64,000 nucleotides of DNA from Janthinobacterium tructae (GTDB lineage Bacteria > Pseudomonadota > Gammaproteobacteria > Burkholderiales > Burkholderiaceae_D). Position 1 is the stretch's first letter; the number at the start of each line of letters is the position of its first letter. The DNA is taken from assembly GCF_006517255.1 (NCBI RefSeq), contig NZ_CP041185.1, positions 2,170,001 through 2,234,000 on the forward strand. Reading direction: 5' to 3'. The position numbers and the translations under genes are program-made. This document shows, piece by piece, positions 1-7,938 of the stretch. The notes beneath the pieces are model-generated. The model was not told the DNA's origin, did no database searches, and saw only the letters and a list, made by a program, of their open reading frames with translations.

Positions 1-2508
1 CACCTTCTCGGCCGCCAGCTGCAGGGCCGGGCTTTGCGCCAGCAGTTGCGGGCACAGGGCGGGCAGCGAGCCGATGGAAATGCCGAACACCACCTTGTCA
101 AAGTCGACGCCCTTCTTCAAGACCGTGGCGGGGAGCTGGCGGCCGAACGCCTGCTGGTACTGCTGCGGCCAGTCGCTCCAGTACGATTCCAGGTTGACGT
201 CCTGCGCTTGCAGCAGCGCTGCCTGGGCCGGCTCGATCTGTGCGTAATCGGGCGTGCTGGGCCAGCAAGCCAGGCCTTTCACATCCACCAGCGGCGCGTA
301 GCCGGCGGCAGGGTCCTTCAATTGCACCTGCTGCGTGATGCGGATGCTGTCGATGTCGCCCGCGCCCGGCACCAGCTCTTCCACGCGCTGGAAGAATTTG
401 AATTCCACGCCCCTTTTTTTCAGCACCTCGTACAGCGGCGTAAAAATCGTGTCGCCCATGCCGGCCTGCATCTTGAACATGATGCCGCCCTTGTAGGCCA
501 GACCGATGCGCGCCATCGCCCGCAACAGCGTCCCTGCCTCGATGTTCGGTTTCGCAAAATCGCCGCCCTCGTAGGCAAACACCAGGTCATAAAAACCGCG
601 CACGGGCGCCGAATTGACGCTGAACCGCTCGTCGCCGCCGTGTTTTTTCAGCCAGGCACGGAAATCGATGTCGTTGATGACGTCAAAGCCGTGCTTGAAC
701 ACGCCATCCTCGAACATGCCCTTCATGACCGTGATGCCCAGGTCGAGGCAGGTGAACAGGCGGCGCAATTCATCGTCGCCATCGATCAGGCCGCGATAGC
801 GCAGGCGCAGCCAGGCGCGGATGCCGTTCAGGGTGCTAGCCAGCAGCTGGTGGCGCGCCTGGTCGTGGCGCGAGGAGTCCGGCGCCAGGTCGGCCACCAG
901 CGCCGCCAGGGCGCCGACAGACAGGCCCACGTCGAGCCCCAGTTCATCGGCCTGCCCCACCACTTCGTCGGCCAGGCGGCGCAGCCAGCCCGGCCACACG
1001 CCCTCTCCCGGCGAGGCGCTGGCGCTGGCACTGGCACGCTCTATGCGCGCGTCGGCGTCCGCCACCAGGCGGATCTGGCGCAGCCACTGCTCGATCCAGC
1101 CCACCATGGCGATGGCCATCTGCCACAGGGTGATGTCTTCGCCGCCCTCGCCCGGCTCGCCCGGCAAGGTGGGAAAGACGATCGACCAGTTGCGCCACTG
1201 GCCCTTGACGTCTTCCGCCAGGGCCACGTAATCGTGCTGCTTGAAAGCGTCGCGCCAGGTGGCCAGCGGTGCGCCGGGCGGGCGTTCCAGGCTCGCATAC
1301 GCTTCCTTGATCATCTTGAAGGCGTTGGCGTAAAAGCCGAACCAGATGTGCAGGCCGTGTTCCTCGATGCGCTGGCCAAGCTGCGCATTGCGGCCGCTGG
1401 CACCCTTGCCGCCCAGGCGCCAGCCCAGCTGGTAGACGGTGATGGCATGCTGGTTTTGCCAGCCCGGCTGGCTCGTCAAATAATATGCCGCCGTCATGGC
1501 CGCCACGCCGCCACCGAGGATGGCGATCTTTTCCGGTGCGATCTGCGAATTGTCGACCAGCTCCTCGCCCGGCATGGCCGTGAAGTCGAAGTTCACATGG
1601 AACGGCAATATCGCCGCCTGTGGCCCCAGCTGCAAGCCCAGGGTCTGCTCCAGCGGAAAGCTGTCGAAGGCGTGCAGGGTGCATTCATACTCGTAGCCGA
1701 GCAGGCGCGCGCTGTGCAGGCTGTTGATTTCGGCCGGCGCTGCCACCAGGGCCTGGTACACGGCTTTCACGCCGGCGCTGTCGGGGAACTGCTTGAGGAA
1801 TATCTGGTCGATGCGGGGCTTGCGCAACAGCGACAGGATGTCGGCCCAGCCGGCCTGGTCCATGTCGAAGAAATCGGGAATGGAGAGGAAAATCTGGAAG
1901 GCCTGCTCGATGAGTTCCAGGAAACTGTTGACGGGTTTGTGCTGCCCCGTCCGCACGGTGGCGTTGACTTCCAGCAACGGGTGCAGCGCCAGTTTCGTTT
2001 CCGGCGAAAAATGCTGGAAACCCTTGGCGGCGACGGCACAGCGCAGCGGCTCGCTGCCGGCGGCGGGAATCTCGTAGTCGCACAGGTATTTCGGATACCC
2101 GAACAGCTCGCGCCCGTTGATCAGGGCCATGGCGTCATCGACGAAAATATGGCACGGGTACCAATAGATATGCGCGAGCTTGCCTGCCGCATCCATCTGG
2201 CCCACCATGATCCAGGTGACGATGTCGACTTCCGTGATCCAGCCCTTGGCCTGGTCGACGGGATTGGCGGAGTCCGCATGGTTGACGCGCGTAAACGTCA
2301 GCATCACGTACGGCGACAGCGCTTTCAGGGTCATGCGCTTGCCCGCCACCTGGTTCAAGGTGGTATTCACGGTGGCCTGCAGCCTGGCCAGGTCGCCCCT
2401 GACGAAATAGCCGAACATTTCCGACTGTTTCAATTGCAGCGGCGAGTGCATCATCACCGAACCGCCCTGATAGATATACGAAGGTCTTGCCGAAGGTTGC
2501 GCCGTCAT
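1..2508 (-). CDS. Acetoacetate-decarboxylase-like / FAD-dependent oxidoreductase fusion (3' end outside window)
   Basis: This reading frame is open on the minus strand from ATG at 2508 to the window edge: 836 codons with no stop. Residues 1-270 resemble the acetoacetate decarboxylase fold, with the family-like GRELFGYPKYL near residue 135. From about residue 317 a dinucleotide-binding segment begins (KIAILGGGVAAMTAAYYL), followed by GWRLGGKGASGRN and HGLHIWFGFY. These match NAD/FAD-binding amine-oxidase or phytoene-desaturase-like oxidoreductases (COG3349-like). A purine-rich stretch (AGGGGCAGG) precedes the start. The substrate is unknown. The C-terminal part lies outside the window, so activity cannot be judged. 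The long open frame on the opposite strand is its codon-aligned shadow. The fusion looks real because no frame break is visible between the two domains. Confidence 0.8.
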   Translation of the reverse strand, partial: MTAQPSARPSYIYQGGSVMMHSPLQLKQSEMFGYFVRGDLARLQATVNTTLNQVAGKRMTLKALSPYVMLTFTRVNHADSANPVDQAKGWITEVDIVTWIMVGQMDAAGKLAHIYWYPCHIFVDDAMALINGRELFGYPKYLCDYEIPAAGSEPLRCAVAAKGFQHFSPETKLALHPLLEVNATVRTGQHKPVNSFLELIEQAFQIFLSIPDFFDMDQAGWADILSLLRKPRIDQIFLKQFPDSAGVKAVYQALVAAPAEINSLHSARLLGYEYECTLHAFDSFPLEQTLGLQLGPQAAILPFHVNFDFTAMPGEELVDNSQIAPEKIAILGGGVAAMTAAYYLTSQPGWQNQHAITVYQLGWRLGGKGASGRNAQLGQRIEEHGLHIWFGFYANAFKMIKEAYASLERPPGAPLATWRDAFKQHDYVALAEDVKGQWRNWSIVFPTLPGEPGEGGEDITLWQMAIAMVGWIEQWLRQIRLVADADARIERASASASASPGEGVWPGWLRRLADEVVGQADELGLDVGLSVGALAALVADLAPDSSRHDQARHQLLASTLNGIRAWLRLRYRGLIDGDDELRRLFTCLDLGITVMKGMFEDGVFKHGFDVINDIDFRAWLKKHGGDERFSVNSAPVRGFYDLVFAYEGGDFAKPNIEAGTLLRAMARIGLAYKGGIMFKMQAGMGDTIFTPLYEVLKKRGVEFKFFQRVEELVPGAGDIDSIRITQQVQLKDPAAGYAPLVDVKGLACWPSTPDYAQIEPAQAALLQAQDVNLESYWSDWPQQYQQAFGRQLPATVLKKGVDFDKVVFGISIGSLPALCPQLLAQSPALQLAAEKV

Positions 2509-2701
2509 TGCCCTGCCCCTGTGAAGTTTCAGACAAACAAGATTGCTACAGTGTATTGAGAAAGAACAATGAATGATATGAAATAAATGAAAGGATTTGC
2601 CAAGATGCATAGGCTCAGCAGCCCGCCACACGCGTGGCGGCCGGGGCAAGCCTGTGCCATCGGGTGTACGATGAGCCATCTTGCATATCCGAGCACAGGC
2701 A

Positions 2702-3244
2702 ATGATTACCACCGACTACGTTTCCACTTATTCCGGCAACCGTTTTTATCCCTTGCGCCCGCATATCGACAAGGTAGTCATTGAAGACATTGCGCACGGC
2801 CTCGCTTACCAATGCCGCTTCAATGGACAGACGCAAGTGTTTTACTCGGTCGCCCAGCACAGCCTGATCGTCGCCGGGCTGGTGCCGCCCCATTTGCGCC
2901 TGGCCGCCCTGCTGCACGACGCGGCGGAAGCCTACCTGGGCGACATGGTGAAGCCCTTGAAAGTGCTGCTGCCGGAATTTGCCGTACTGGAAGACAAGGT
3001 CAGCGCCATCATCGCCGCCACGTATGGCCTGGATTTTTCCGATTACGCCCCCATCAAGCGGGCCGACCTGATCGCGCTGGCCACGGAAAAGCGCGACCTG
3101 ATGCCGCACTCGGCAGAGCGCTGGGCTTACCTTGACGGCATCGCCCCCTTGCCCGGTATAATCGAAGCCATGGATCCGGCCGAAGCCAAGCAGCGCTTCC
3201 TGCATGCCTTTGCCCAGCTGAGCGGGCTGGGGCTGGCAGCGTGA
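2702..3244 (+). CDS. HD-domain phosphohydrolase (YfbR-like)
   Basis: This 180-residue soluble protein carries the HD metal-binding signature: QHS at 52-54, LLHDAAEAYLGD at 70-81 and an MVKPLK segment after it. The pattern fits small HD hydrolases related to YfbR 5'-nucleotidase, which remove phosphate from nucleotides using a divalent metal. ATG 2702 is preferred over the in-frame ATG at 2681 because homologues of this type begin with a short segment before the first helix; neither start has a strong Shine-Dalgarno. It stands alone between divergent and unrelated neighbours. The exact substrate cannot be read from the sequence. Confidence 0.8.
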   Translation: MITTDYVSTYSGNRFYPLRPHIDKVVIEDIAHGLAYQCRFNGQTQVFYSVAQHSLIVAGLVPPHLRLAALLHDAAEAYLGDMVKPLKVLLPEFAVLEDKVSAIIAATYGLDFSDYAPIKRADLIALATEKRDLMPHSAERWAYLDGIAPLPGIIEAMDPAEAKQRFLHAFAQLSGLGLAA

Positions 3245-3294
3245 ATGCTTCCTGCCTGCCGCGCGAACGGGCGCTAAGCCCCGGTTTTTGCACG

Positions 3295-3455
3295 GCTTTT
3301 TCAGATATCCACAGCAACTGTGGATAAAGTTGTTGATAAGCCCCTCTTGACAAGCCGCAACGCCAGTACCGATGCGGCTTTCAACAATTTGCTGATTTCA
3401 CAGGCAATTTTTTACTCCAATGAAATCAATGACTTAGAATCATGATTTTACGCCA
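3295..3455. repeat. Intergenic DnaA-box repeat, copy A
   Basis: This lies in the 362-base gene-free stretch 3245-3606. It contains TATCCACA at 3306-3313, a perfect inverted DnaA box TGTGGATAA at 3319-3327, TGTTGATAA at 3331-3339 and TTGACA at 3347-3352. The same block recurs at 4348-4500 with the same order and spacing. The rest of the gap is AT-richer and probably carries the promoter of the receiver gene. No coding frame is convincing. Confidence 0.75.
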
Positions 3456-3606
3456 AAGCAAAGTTGCTCGAACACCATGAAAATATATTTTTCTGGGCAT
3501 ACGCAATCTTGCTCCAGACCGTCTTGCCTGAACCGCATTGTTTTGACAAACCCCGCAGACTGGCATAGTGTGGAGTGAGTGAGCACGATCAACGGTGGAT
3601 AAATGC

Positions 3607-4206
3607 ATGAATATGGATAGCGACAGTGCCGCCAAGGGAGCGGACGAACCCGACTGGCTGGTCGAAGAGCCACCCGGGCGGGCAGACGCGGCGGCGGAGT
3701 CCGCCAACGCGGCGCCATGGCGCGTGCTGATTGTCGATGACGATGTCGATGTGCACGTGGTGACCAAGTTCGCCCTCAGCCAGGCCAGTTTCCAGGGCCG
3801 CAGGCTGAGCTTTCTGCACGCGTATTCGGGCGCCGAGGCGCTCGCCTTGCTGCGCAGCACACAAGATATCGCCGTGGTGCTGCTCGATGTCATCATGGAA
3901 ACCCAGGATGCCGGGCTGCAAGTGGCGCGCCAGGTGCGCGAAGACTTACACAACAGTGCCGTGCGCATCATCCTGCGCACGGGCCAGCCTGGCCAGGCAC
4001 TGGAACACCGCATCATCATCGACTACGACATCAATGATTTCTGGTGCAAGACCGACCTGACCACGCGCAAGCTGTTTACCACCGTGATCGCCTCGCTGCG
4101 CACCTATGCCACCTTGCGCGAAGCGCAGCAACAAGTCGCCGACCTCGCCGCCGCCCTGGCCCACTGCGGCGACGCGCCAGCGCAACCGGCTGGCGGCAAA
4201 CCCTGA
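3607..4206 (+). CDS. Stand-alone response regulator receiver protein
   Basis: This 199-residue protein is a single CheY-like receiver after a 37-residue acidic, Ala-rich lead. The acidic triad is D44-D46, the phosphoacceptor is D94 (VVLLDVIME), T125 lies in ILRTGQPGQ and the conserved Lys is K148. The block ILRTGQPGQALEH...DYDIND is characteristic of receivers that normally precede a DUF3369 domain and an HD-GYP or kinase output. Here the protein ends soon after the receiver, so no output domain is present. Starts at GTG 3595, ATG 3607 and ATG 3613 are all possible; GGTGG at 3594-3598 favours 3607 or 3613. No partner kinase is adjacent. It probably relays or buffers phosphate for an unlinked kinase. 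Confidence 0.85.
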   Translation: MNMDSDSAAKGADEPDWLVEEPPGRADAAAESANAAPWRVLIVDDDVDVHVVTKFALSQASFQGRRLSFLHAYSGAEALALLRSTQDIAVVLLDVIMETQDAGLQVARQVREDLHNSAVRIILRTGQPGQALEHRIIIDYDINDFWCKTDLTTRKLFTTVIASLRTYATLREAQQQVADLAAALAHCGDAPAQPAGGKP

Positions 4207-4347
4207 GCAGCCGCCGCTACTTTCAGTCATAAAAACAAAAGCACTGGATAGGCATACAGGCTTGTGGCATGCCCCATTCTGGCCCATCTTGCTGGCCGAT
4301 GGCAGGCGCTGACCGGCCCCTATTTCCTAAGTAGCGGATTGTTAAGC

Positions 4348-4500
4348 GCTTTTTCAGATATCCACACGGACTGTGGATATCTTTGTGGATAAGCGCCTAT
4401 TGACAGGCTTCAAAGCCACAGCCCGTGCGGCTTTCAATAAACTGCTCAATCAAACAGCAAAAATAAAACCCATTAAAATCAATTACTTAGAAATCCACGC
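4348..4500. repeat. Intergenic DnaA-box repeat, copy B
   Basis: This lies in the 417-base gap 4207-4623, downstream of the receiver gene. It contains TATCCACA at 4359-4366, TGTGGATAT at 4372-4380, a perfect TGTGGATAA at 4384-4392 and TTGACA at 4400-4405. Box spacings (13 and 12 bases) and the 8-base gap to TTGACA equal those of copy A. Similarity continues through a GTGCGGCTTTCAA-type segment to an ATCAATKACTTAGAA segment. Apart from this block I see nothing I can name in the gap. Confidence 0.75.
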
Positions 4501-4623
4501 ATAATCACAAGAAAATTATTTCGCCAATTTCGTTAACCCATCATTTGTGCATAACTGAGCCGTAATGATCAATCCGACAACGCCGGATTGACGCTGCCGG
4601 CAACACAGTTGCCGTGTGGCTAC

Positions 4624-4845
4624 TCAATGCATAGTCTGGCGGCGCTGCTCCGGATGCAGCAGCACGCGTTCGATCAGTTCCGGGGCGATATTGTATGACT
4701 TCAGGTATTCCAGCGCACACAAGGTACTGAACGCGGCCTGCACGGCAATGCCCAAGTTGACGATATCGCACATCTTTTGATCGACCCGGGCATGCGGCAT
4801 TACGGTTTTGACGGGCATATGCAGCGTTTCTGTGGCATTAGGCAT
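4624..4845 (-). CDS. Small hypothetical protein (73 aa)
   Basis: This 73-residue protein starts at ATG 4845 with AGGAG nine bases upstream, which makes a real gene likely. It has no signal peptide or membrane span. The middle (DIVNLGIAVQAAFSTLCALEY) is mildly hydrophobic and probably helical. The C-terminal part, IAPELIERVLLHPEQRR, resembles a short amphipathic helix. I do not recognise the family. It is divergent from the chromate transporter genes across about 220 bases. Confidence 0.6.
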   Translation of the reverse strand: MPNATETLHMPVKTVMPHARVDQKMCDIVNLGIAVQAAFSTLCALEYLKSYNIAPELIERVLLHPEQRRQTMH

Positions 4846-5065
4846 GATGAACAACTCCTGCGAAGGGGAACGGAGGGATGGAGACGGCGTAGCGCTACGA
4901 ACCGCACCCGCGCTGACCGGAACAGTGGTCGTGCTGCCGATAAAGTATTGCCGATAAACTCTCGATGTCAATGGCAGGGAAACATGAGCCACAGTTTTTT
5001 TCTTGCAGGCACAACTGGAGCCGAAAGCGATGGACAAGCGCAATCGGCCACGGCGATAATCAGCC

Positions 5066-5659
5066 ATGCCTTCATCCCCCCTTGCCGCCCTCCCGCCCGA
5101 CCTGCCCCGCCCGCAACCGGCCTCGCTGGCCGACCTGTTCTTCTCGTTCACCTGGCTGGCCTTGCAGGGATTCGGCGGCGTGCTGGCCGTGATCCAGCGC
5201 GAAATGGTCGAGCGCAAGCGCTGGCTGACGCAGGAGGAATTCCTGGAAGACTGGGCCGTGGCGCAAATCATGCCCGGACCGAATGTCGTCAACCTGTCGC
5301 TGATGGTGGGCGGGCGCTATTTCGGCTTGCGCGGCGCGCTGGCGGCGCTGGCCGGCATGCTGGCCGTGCCCCTCGTCATCGTGCTGCTGCTCGGTGTGCT
5401 GTACACGCGCTTTGGCGACAACCCGCAGATGGCGGGCGCACTGCGCGGCATGGCCGCCGTATCGGCCGGCATGATCGCCGCCACGGGCGTGAAACTGGCG
5501 ACCGCGCTGGCCAGACATCCGCTGCCCCTGTGGCTGACCTTGTCCATCACCGCGCTGGGCGTGCTGATGGTGGCCGTGCTGCGCTGGCCCCTGCTGTACA
5601 TCCTGCTGGGCCTGGGCGGCATCGGCTGCCTGCTGACGTATCGAAAGCTGTCCGCATGA
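5066..5659 (+). CDS. chrA: Chromate transporter, N-terminal-type subunit
   Basis: This 197-residue inner-membrane protein is one half of a short-chain CHR chromate transporter pair. It shows the family signature: FTWLALQGFGGVLAVIQ near the start, RKRWLTQEEF and the conserved AQIMPGPNVVN motif near residue 70, followed by several hydrophobic segments. Short-chain CHR proteins function as pairs with opposite membrane topology to export chromate. The stop overlaps the start of the next gene (ATGA at 5656-5659), so the two are translationally coupled. The substrate is inferred from the family only. Confidence 0.88.
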   Translation: MPSSPLAALPPDLPRPQPASLADLFFSFTWLALQGFGGVLAVIQREMVERKRWLTQEEFLEDWAVAQIMPGPNVVNLSLMVGGRYFGLRGALAALAGMLAVPLVIVLLLGVLYTRFGDNPQMAGALRGMAAVSAGMIAATGVKLATALARHPLPLWLTLSITALGVLMVAVLRWPLLYILLGLGGIGCLLTYRKLSA

Positions 5660-6240
5660 ATCCGCCGCTGCAACTGGTGTTGAGCGCGGGCGACTGGCTG
5701 AACCTGTTCGGCCACTACCTGATGCTGTCGCTGATGTCGATCGGCGGCGCCATTTCCACCACCTCCGAAATGCACCGCTTCCTCGTCGAGCAGCATGGCT
5801 GGCTGACGCAGGCGCAATTCAATGAGTCGATTGCCATCGCCCAGGCCGCGCCCGGCCCCAACGTGCTGTTCGTCGCCCTGATGGGCTGGAACGTGGGCAT
5901 GAATGCGGGCAGCTACACGGCCGCGTACCTGGGCGTGCTGGTGACCATGGTGGGCATCATGCTGCCCAGCACCACCCTCACCTACGTGGCGGCCCAGTGG
6001 GGCTACCGGAACCGCGACCTGCGCCCCGTGCGCGCGTTCAAACAAGGCATGGCGCCCATCGTCGTCGCCCTCCTGATTTCCACCGGCATGATTTTGGGCG
6101 GCGCCAACCATGACCTCCGCACGGACTGGCCCCTGTGGAGCCTGTCCATCGTGGCCGGCCTGATCATCTGGCGCACGAAGATCCATTTATTGTGGCTGCT
6201 GGCGGCCGGCGCCGTGCTGGGCTGGTTCCAGCTGGTTTAG
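5656..6240 (+). CDS. chrA: Chromate transporter, C-terminal-type subunit
   Basis: This is the second half of the CHR pair, 194 residues. It contains a GHYLMLSLMSIGGAIST segment, HGWLTQAQF and the paralogous motif AQAAPGPNVLF near residue 70, with five to six hydrophobic segments. It starts inside the stop of the first subunit gene. The two proteins are diverged duplicates of one domain, the usual arrangement for split chromate transporters. A large palindrome follows it. Confidence 0.88.
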   Translation: MNPPLQLVLSAGDWLNLFGHYLMLSLMSIGGAISTTSEMHRFLVEQHGWLTQAQFNESIAIAQAAPGPNVLFVALMGWNVGMNAGSYTAAYLGVLVTMVGIMLPSTTLTYVAAQWGYRNRDLRPVRAFKQGMAPIVVALLISTGMILGGANHDLRTDWPLWSLSIVAGLIIWRTKIHLLWLLAAGAVLGWFQLV

Positions 6241-6241
6241 T

Positions 6242-6385
6242 ACGCCTATCAAAACCTACTGCGCGTCGTAATTTGCGGCCTGCGATGCTCACTGGCTCGG
6301 CGCCCCCGTACCTTCGTACAGTTGCGCTTCTCGAGCCAACGGGGGCGCCGAGCCTTCCTTCCGCTCGCTACGGTTTTGTTAGGCG
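6242..6385. repeat. Large imperfect intergenic palindrome
   Basis: Outer arms: ACGCCTATCAAAACC at 6242-6256 pairs with GGTTTTGTTAGGCGT at 6371-6385, one mismatch. Inner arms: GGCTCGGCGCCCCCGT at 6294-6309 pairs perfectly with ACGGGGGCGCCGAGCC at 6339-6354. It lies between convergent chrA and urtE, so it may serve as a terminator or be a mobile REP/BIME-type element. Confidence 0.8.
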
Positions 6386-6406
6386 TTGTTAAGCCAGTTA
6401 TTAAGC

Positions 6407-7105
6407 CTACACGGCCAAATGGCGCTTCACCTCCTCGCCATCCATCTGTTCTGCACTTCCGCTGGCCACCACGCTGCCGCGCGACAGCACGATGAAGTCG
6501 TCGGCCAGTTCGCGGGCGAAATCAAAATACTGTTCGCACAGCACGATGGCCATGTCACCGCGTTGTTTCAACAAGGCAATGACCCTGCCGATATCCTTGA
6601 TGACGGACGGCTGGATACCTTCCGTCGGCTCGTCGAAGATGATCAATTGCGGTTCGGCCAGCAGCGCGCGGGCGATGGCCAGCTGCTGCTGTTGCCCACC
6701 CGACAAATCGCCGCCACGCCGCTGCAGCATCTCTTTGAGCACCGGAAACAGTTCATACACGTGGGGATCGATGCGCGAGGCTTGCCTGCCCCGCTTCACC
6801 GCCATACCCATCAGCAAGTTTTCCTCGACCGTCAGGCGCGCAAAGATGTCGCGCCCCTGCGGCACGTAGGCGATGCCCAGCTTTGCCCGCGCATGCGGCG
6901 CCAGCTTCGTGATGTCGCGCCCGTTAAAGGCCACCGTGCCCTGCGCCACGGGCAGCACGCCCATCAGGCATTTCAACAAGGTCGTCTTGCCCACGCCATT
7001 CCTGCCCAGCAAGGCCAGGCACTCGCCCTTGCGCGCCGACATGTTGATGCCGCGCAAGGTATGCGAGGAGCCATAGTATTGATTCAACTGTTGCACTTCG
7101 AGCAT
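6407..7105 (-). CDS. urtE: Urea ABC transporter ATP-binding subunit UrtE
   Basis: This 232-residue cytoplasmic ATPase belongs to the branched-chain amino-acid/urea ABC class (LivF-like). The Walker A is GRNGVGKTT near residue 35, the signature is DLSGGQQQQLA and the Walker B is LIIFDEPTEG. It is the last gene of urtABCDE and starts two bases after the urtD stop, with GGAGGTAACC before the ATG. It powers urea import with UrtD through the UrtBC pore. The assignment to urea rather than leucine rests on the five-gene order and the neighbouring UrtA and UrtB sequences. Confidence 0.93.
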   Translation of the reverse strand: MLEVQQLNQYYGSSHTLRGINMSARKGECLALLGRNGVGKTTLLKCLMGVLPVAQGTVAFNGRDITKLAPHARAKLGIAYVPQGRDIFARLTVEENLLMGMAVKRGRQASRIDPHVYELFPVLKEMLQRRGGDLSGGQQQQLAIARALLAEPQLIIFDEPTEGIQPSVIKDIGRVIALLKQRGDMAIVLCEQYFDFARELADDFIVLSRGSVVASGSAEQMDGEEVKRHLAV

Positions 7106-7107
7106 GG

Positions 7108-7938
7108 TTACCTCCCCAGATAGACTTCGATGACCCGCTCGTCGGCTTGCACTTCGTCCATGCGGCCCTGCGCCAGCACTGCCCCTTCGTGCAGCACGGT
7201 GACGATGCCTTGCTGGGCAATGTCCGTGACGAAACCCATGTCGTGCTCGACCACCATGATGGAGTGCTTGCCGCGCAATTCATTGAGCAATTCCGCCGTG
7301 CGCGCCGTTTCCGCGTCCGACATGCCGGCCACCGGTTCGTCCAGCAGGATCAGCTGCGGCTCCTGCATCAAGAGCATGCCGATTTCCAGCCACTGCTTTT
7401 GCCCGTGCGACAGCAAGCCGGCCGGCCGCGCCTCGTGGCCGTTGAGGCGGATCAAACGCAATATCGCTTCGATCCTGCCCGCCTGCTCCGAGCTCAAGCG
7501 GGCAAACAGGGTGGGCGCCACGCGCTTGTCCATCTTCATGGCCAGTTCCAGGTTATCGAACACCGTATGCTGCTCGAACACGGTGGGACGCTGGAACTTG
7601 CGGCCGATGCCCGCGTGGGCGATTTGCGCTTCCGTCATCGTCGCCAGATTCATGGTCTGGCCGAACCAGGCCGTGCCGGACGTGGGCCGCGTCTTGCCCG
7701 TGATGACATCCATCATCGTCGTCTTGCCCGCCCCGTTCGGGCCGATGATGCAGCGCAATTCGCCCACGGAAATATCCAGGCTCAGCTTGTTGATGGCCTT
7801 GAAGCCATCGAAGGACACGCAGATGTCTTCCAGATACAAAATGGCGCCGTGCGTCGTGTCGACGCCCTCGCCTTTCACGCGCGAATACGTGGGGCCAGCT
7901 TCGGCGCTGGCCATGCCGGGCAACATGCGGATGCTCAT
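7108..7938 (-). CDS. urtD: Urea ABC transporter ATP-binding subunit UrtD
   Basis: This 276-residue LivG-like ATPase has Walker A GPNGAGKTT, a degenerate signature LLSHGQKQWLE and Walker B LILLDEPVAG. The SHGQ signature is typical of UrtD. ATG 7938 overlaps the urtC stop as ATGA, so this start is preferred over longer upstream frames. It has an N-terminal extension of about 30 residues before the ABC core. It pairs with UrtE. Confidence 0.93.
   Translation of the reverse strand: MSIRMLPGMASAEAGPTYSRVKGEGVDTTHGAILYLEDICVSFDGFKAINKLSLDISVGELRCIIGPNGAGKTTMMDVITGKTRPTSGTAWFGQTMNLATMTEAQIAHAGIGRKFQRPTVFEQHTVFDNLELAMKMDKRVAPTLFARLSSEQAGRIEAILRLIRLNGHEARPAGLLSHGQKQWLEIGMLLMQEPQLILLDEPVAGMSDAETARTAELLNELRGKHSIMVVEHDMGFVTDIAQQGIVTVLHEGAVLAQGRMDEVQADERVIEVYLGR

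Noticed and set aside
34..2559. Long plus-strand open frame of 841 codons
   Set aside because: It is antisense and codon-aligned to the ADC/FAD fusion gene; its composition is rich in Arg, Gln and His with no domain.
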